Positions 63,101 to 64,000 of a DNA stretch of 64,000 bases are shown here, one piece after another. The stretch is from Bacteroidota bacterium (lineage in GTDB: Bacteria > Bacteroidota > Ignavibacteria > OLB7). The stretch is from NCBI GenBank assembly GCA_018266795.1, contig JAFDZV010000004.1, positions 325,445 through 389,444 on the forward strand. The letters are read 5' to 3'. Below the pieces are notes generated by a model, which saw only the letters and a program-made list of their open reading frames with translations, was not told the origin of the DNA and did no database searches. Numbering within the stretch: position 1 is the first letter of the stretch; every line of letters starts with the position of its first letter. The translations under genes were made by a program, and so were the position numbers.

Positions 63101-63805
63101 CTTCAATTGATTGTCGAAATCGAACTGCCGTCCGTTGTCGAAGTCGGCGTTCAGCTTCAGCTTGTCGCCAACCTTGCCCGACGCCGATACCTGGATGTTC
63201 TGCTGGAAGAATGGCGCGGACTGCGTGGAGCCGAGCGAGCCGATGGTGGTAAGGTTGTTGTTGTCCCACTGCCATCCGGCCGAGAGCACCACGCTTGCGT
63301 TGACGTTGATGCTGACGGTAGGTGCGCCGAAGATGGAGAAGATCGGGTTCTGCGGAATCGGGATCTCGAAGTTGGTGCCGTTGCCGATGATCTTCTCCAG
63401 CGCATCCTTCGGTTCGCCGGACGGAGCGCTGCTCAGTTTGTAGTCGGCGCCGCGCTTCTCCCAGAGCGAACGTTCCTGTGCATGCTGGCGCTGTGCCAGA
63501 AACTCCTCCAGCGAAAGTGTCTGCGGCTGGCCGTAGCCAAGCCCGAACACGCTCTCTTCAAGGCGCACATCGCCGCTTGCGGAATCGAACTGGATGGTGT
63601 GCTTGTATGCACCGAACGGAAACGATGCATCGAGTGGGGAGAGCGGAGTCCGCGGTGTGGTTGTGGTTCGCCCAACCGTGTCGCGCACCGCAGCGGAGGA
63701 ATCAACCTGCGCGAATGCTCGCGGTACGATCACGGCGCCGAATACCAGCGCCACGATCATTTGCGCACAACGAATGCCACTACGATATCTGGTGCTATCG
63801 CTCAA
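57182..63805 (-). CDS. sprA: T9SS outer-membrane translocon SprA
   Basis: A 2207-residue protein, near the usual size of SprA/Sov (about 2400). An N-terminal signal (about 12-33, IVALVFGAVIVPRAFAQ) precedes a giant beta-rich protein. Recognisable SprA segments include EKIIGNGTNFEIPIPQNP, LKLNADFDNGRQFDF, MRYEQSLQTEKVQIY, KAIDALPLIDTKEMS, GKGAAYIDDFESGAKR and WVDELRATSAEDASDWAA. SprA forms the very large barrel through which T9SS cargo crosses the outer membrane, and it is needed for gliding in Flavobacterium. Three T9SS-tailed proteins lie in this window. The start codon appears to be TTG at 63805, since the next in-frame ATG would leave a signal without basic residues. The C-terminus ends in a 13-bp repeat array. 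Confidence 0.95.
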   Translation of the reverse strand: MSDSTRYRSGIRCAQMIVALVFGAVIVPRAFAQVDSSAAVRDTVGRTTTTPRTPLSPLDASFPFGAYKHTIQFDSASGDVRLEESVFGLGYGQPQTLSLEEFLAQRQHAQERSLWEKRGADYKLSSAPSGEPKDALEKIIGNGTNFEIPIPQNPIFSIFGAPTVSINVNASVVLSAGWQWDNNNLTTIGSLGSTQSAPFFQQNIQVSASGKVGDKLKLNADFDNGRQFDFDNQLKIAFGGGPGSDDDIIQDVEAGNVQLQTPSTLIGGSQTLFGVKSAFKFGPLNLTAIASQKRGEKKTVTVSGGSVKTSIAIKPYEYAQNHFWLDTVYTRFWDEYYSSPVPTATPDMQPYSITDIEVYEQVKDASIPAQIQAVAYDTLPAITSNQRYDNAKRYPPVTVSGSIQLGAFRRLDAGSGYDVDRLLGTVTIRSLQQDKMYAVAYRTQDGRSYGELSTSRSDTSRTVLKLIYVNNMQPTFKILWARQMKNIYQLSGVRNIDLQNSTIKITYGVPPDTSEVLKVGGSPRLVTVLGVDRYNSSNELKADGDFDIHSPYFFDPAKGEIIFPSSEPFRKGLRASPLLGGDAENYVINAIYDRPREEARRDERASRYTIDGEIAGAGGNKIPLGTGWGVPPTSIRVIANGQPLQENIDYRVDPVFGEVTLISARANNSTGNIVVEYEQNDFLTTSVKTLLGLRADYDLLHKRYTKAKLGMTLMRYEQSLQTEKVQIYSGDEPTMNVMLGFDGSVEHQAGWLTKAIDALPLIDTKEMSTLSLQGEWALVMPNPNTKASLVSSDLGKGAAYIDDFESGAKRQIQLSTSYSYWHPSSAPVDPAIGTNDSNRLAHKGHFFWYNHIPANTATTDIWPNRDVAQGAQKTTVLDLAFNPERRGMYNMNFPYEQGAVSRDSVWGGMMRSLSFYTTNLDEENIDYIEVTMQVEGYDPHMKMYMDLGQISEDVIPDQKINTEDGITPTNPQLDDILNQGEDVGIDAMNNDSERVRYNSAEPDPSRDDYFFNAPGSDNEADYANVNGLENNVGPERGPYPDTEDLNGNRGLDLDNTYFSYEINLDPNPATNPQIVGGGNNPNGWRQYRIPIRTGYRAVGSPSFANVQFARIWFKSPTHMHVRIAEMNLVGSDWRNLNTPIVDVTTGDAARDPKLDIAFVNLVDNSGPPEFYTIPPGVQQEREYSTDVLKNEQSLTIRVKDLARGESRGAIRVRPRPFDVFNYKQMKFFLHGGGDMDDQPTPGQAPKVIAFMRFGWDSLNYYEYRVPLLRGWNEYTVNFGDLAAIKGQAPNPDGFAVPGQPGNKFFIKGIPSLTRVQFIAFGIVNNAYPGSLSTTMWVDELRATSAEDASDWAATLAANAKLADLGTLNYNVKRVNPNFHQLEERFGNRVEATDWAFNSDFRMEKFLPNAFKGSSLPLVYKHSEKIEKPRYVSQSDVEVDAAVRQIGEQTGINPDSARKQADSLRNATETLVVQDGFALSNIKINFPGENWMVKDLLNRLTFGYTYDQTRERSPIVEQRFRWQWVFQGRYAVDIPRKYDLQPLTFLGSVPVLNFWKDFRINFLPSQLSAGTSFTRGRTTEQLRNIPEPSPVVRDFHATRNAQFNWQMTEGGIVNVTTDYSVDATSSLAHLETDLMGTQRTGGEIAKEIFLKEGRLFNFGLDQDLNQKITFNTRPRIPFIPNAESYLTPSANYTVRYHWHDDLVPVTAGRVGGYTKSADWTSNATLGLDVRLASIGTAIFGNDRAADSAGVITNILRYLIKVPLLDFQTVRFSFTEANRSNNPGIVGSTGVSNLWGRSLLFRSESPDFGPGTAYQLGLTSDPNGTLSFHPSSRFPFVDVTSEQGIRAPNIFAPNSFTQNNSLTATTDRDLWTDARLTLNWNLEWGYNKDYFVTTDGNGVVQEISNPRTTGKISRTYLSLPSFFGFDPFGNDIEGIANAYIQQRGGLGPAPSGPGSDSALNVYNRKLTELTSRIFEQQLEAFNWLPGNLARYLPRVNWRFTWNNLQKLPFFSGWASSVSVRHEYKSQYTENYRITDQGEIPESQTVSRGFSPLIQINVTGLPDYWKGTMSGSITYRTTSDFSLITSDRSEVSKELKNDLELQFAYQKRGLSLPLFGLNLKNDVEFQLNFTYGRTNRKRFDLTNFQPEGNNDGSTRISCRPQFRYTLSNTVQASAFVSYEATIPDAAGSRDISRSTTRVGIDLRIGISGGR

Positions 63806-63905
63806 GGGAACTGCTCGCTACGAAGAGAACTGGACGAGTCGAATCGTGTTTGTGATGATCGCCCGAACCGGCGGTACCGGGCATCACCGGTATACCGTAT
63901 TCATG

Positions 63906-63935
63906 CAATAATAACCGTCCCCCCACATACGGCAA
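63906..63935 (-). promoter_or_regulatory. Candidate Bacteroidota promoter of sprA
   Basis: On the minus strand TTG (63935-63933), a 19-base spacer, then TATTATTG (63913-63906), one mismatch from TAnnTTTG. Transcription would begin near 63898, about 90 bases before the TTG start. Confidence 0.4.
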
Positions 63936-64000
63936 TGGTAGCGTAGGGCTGTAAACGGCTCTGTGTACCCGTGGGAACACATCTTACTTGACCAGGCAAT

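Noticed and set aside
58712-63946. A 1744-codon open frame on the plus strand opposite sprA
   Set aside because: It is the antisense shadow of a GC-rich gene: the composition is Arg/His/Val-rich, there is no domain, and sprA on the other strand has clear SprA motifs over its whole length.

Overview
The window comes from a GC-rich, Gram-negative bacterium of the Bacteroidota/Chlorobiota side of the FCB group. A Candidatus Kapabacteria- or Ignavibacteria-like lineage would fit, but the species cannot be named from this sequence. The evidence is a SprA-type outer-membrane translocon of the type IX secretion system (T9SS) at the right end, three secreted proteins with T9SS-type C-terminal sorting domains, a Bacteroidota-style promoter (TTG, 20 bases, TAnnTTTG) before argC, a LytS/LytTR two-component pair with a periplasmic propeller, and a BshB1-like deacetylase that suggests bacillithiol.

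Layout. 1-2.3 kb: a 12-bp tandem repeat, a small membrane protein, a DinB-like protein, tRNA-Leu(GAG) and a DUF92 membrane protein. 2.7-10.4 kb: the arginine cluster argC-argJ-argB-argF-argR, argG and argH. It supplies every step from glutamate to arginine except acetylornithine aminotransferase (argD). Tandem operator-like palindromes overlap the argC promoter, and the cluster encodes ArgR, so self-contained arginine feedback is likely. 10.4-24.8 kb: mostly single genes for housekeeping or unknown functions. They include a 1312-residue secreted protein that joins a VWA domain, WD40 propeller, ASH-type repeats and a probable C-terminal barrel, plus an FAD dehydrogenase, a Spy-like protein, phosphoesterases, BshB1 and a lipoprotein with a truncated paralogue beside it. 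25-36 kb: a short-chain dehydrogenase, an SrkA-like kinase, a secreted CAP protein, an S1/P1 nuclease, a phosphodiester glycosidase and a vanadium-type haloperoxidase. 34.9-37.4 kb: a divergent glycosyltransferase and CrtC-like carotenoid hydratase pair. 37.4-41.3 kb: mutL, bracketed by unusual 7-bp repeat arrays, and a membrane glycosyltransferase. 41.7-46.7 kb: secreted proteins. Two adjacent ones are each broken by one base change at the signal peptide. 46.9-64 kb: argS, the LytTR regulator and propeller kinase, two secreted proteins in an operon, a 13-bp repeat array, and sprA.

The most unusual material is intergenic. At three sites a G/T-rich array of 7-bp units is followed by a short hairpin-containing spacer and an A/C-rich array of 7-bp units; two of these sites abut mutL on either side. 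A second, two-copy element of about 51 bp has a stem in which one base pair changes compensatorily. Many gene ends carry long perfect hairpins, mostly without a U-tract. Similarities to protein families are from recognition of motifs and not from database searches.
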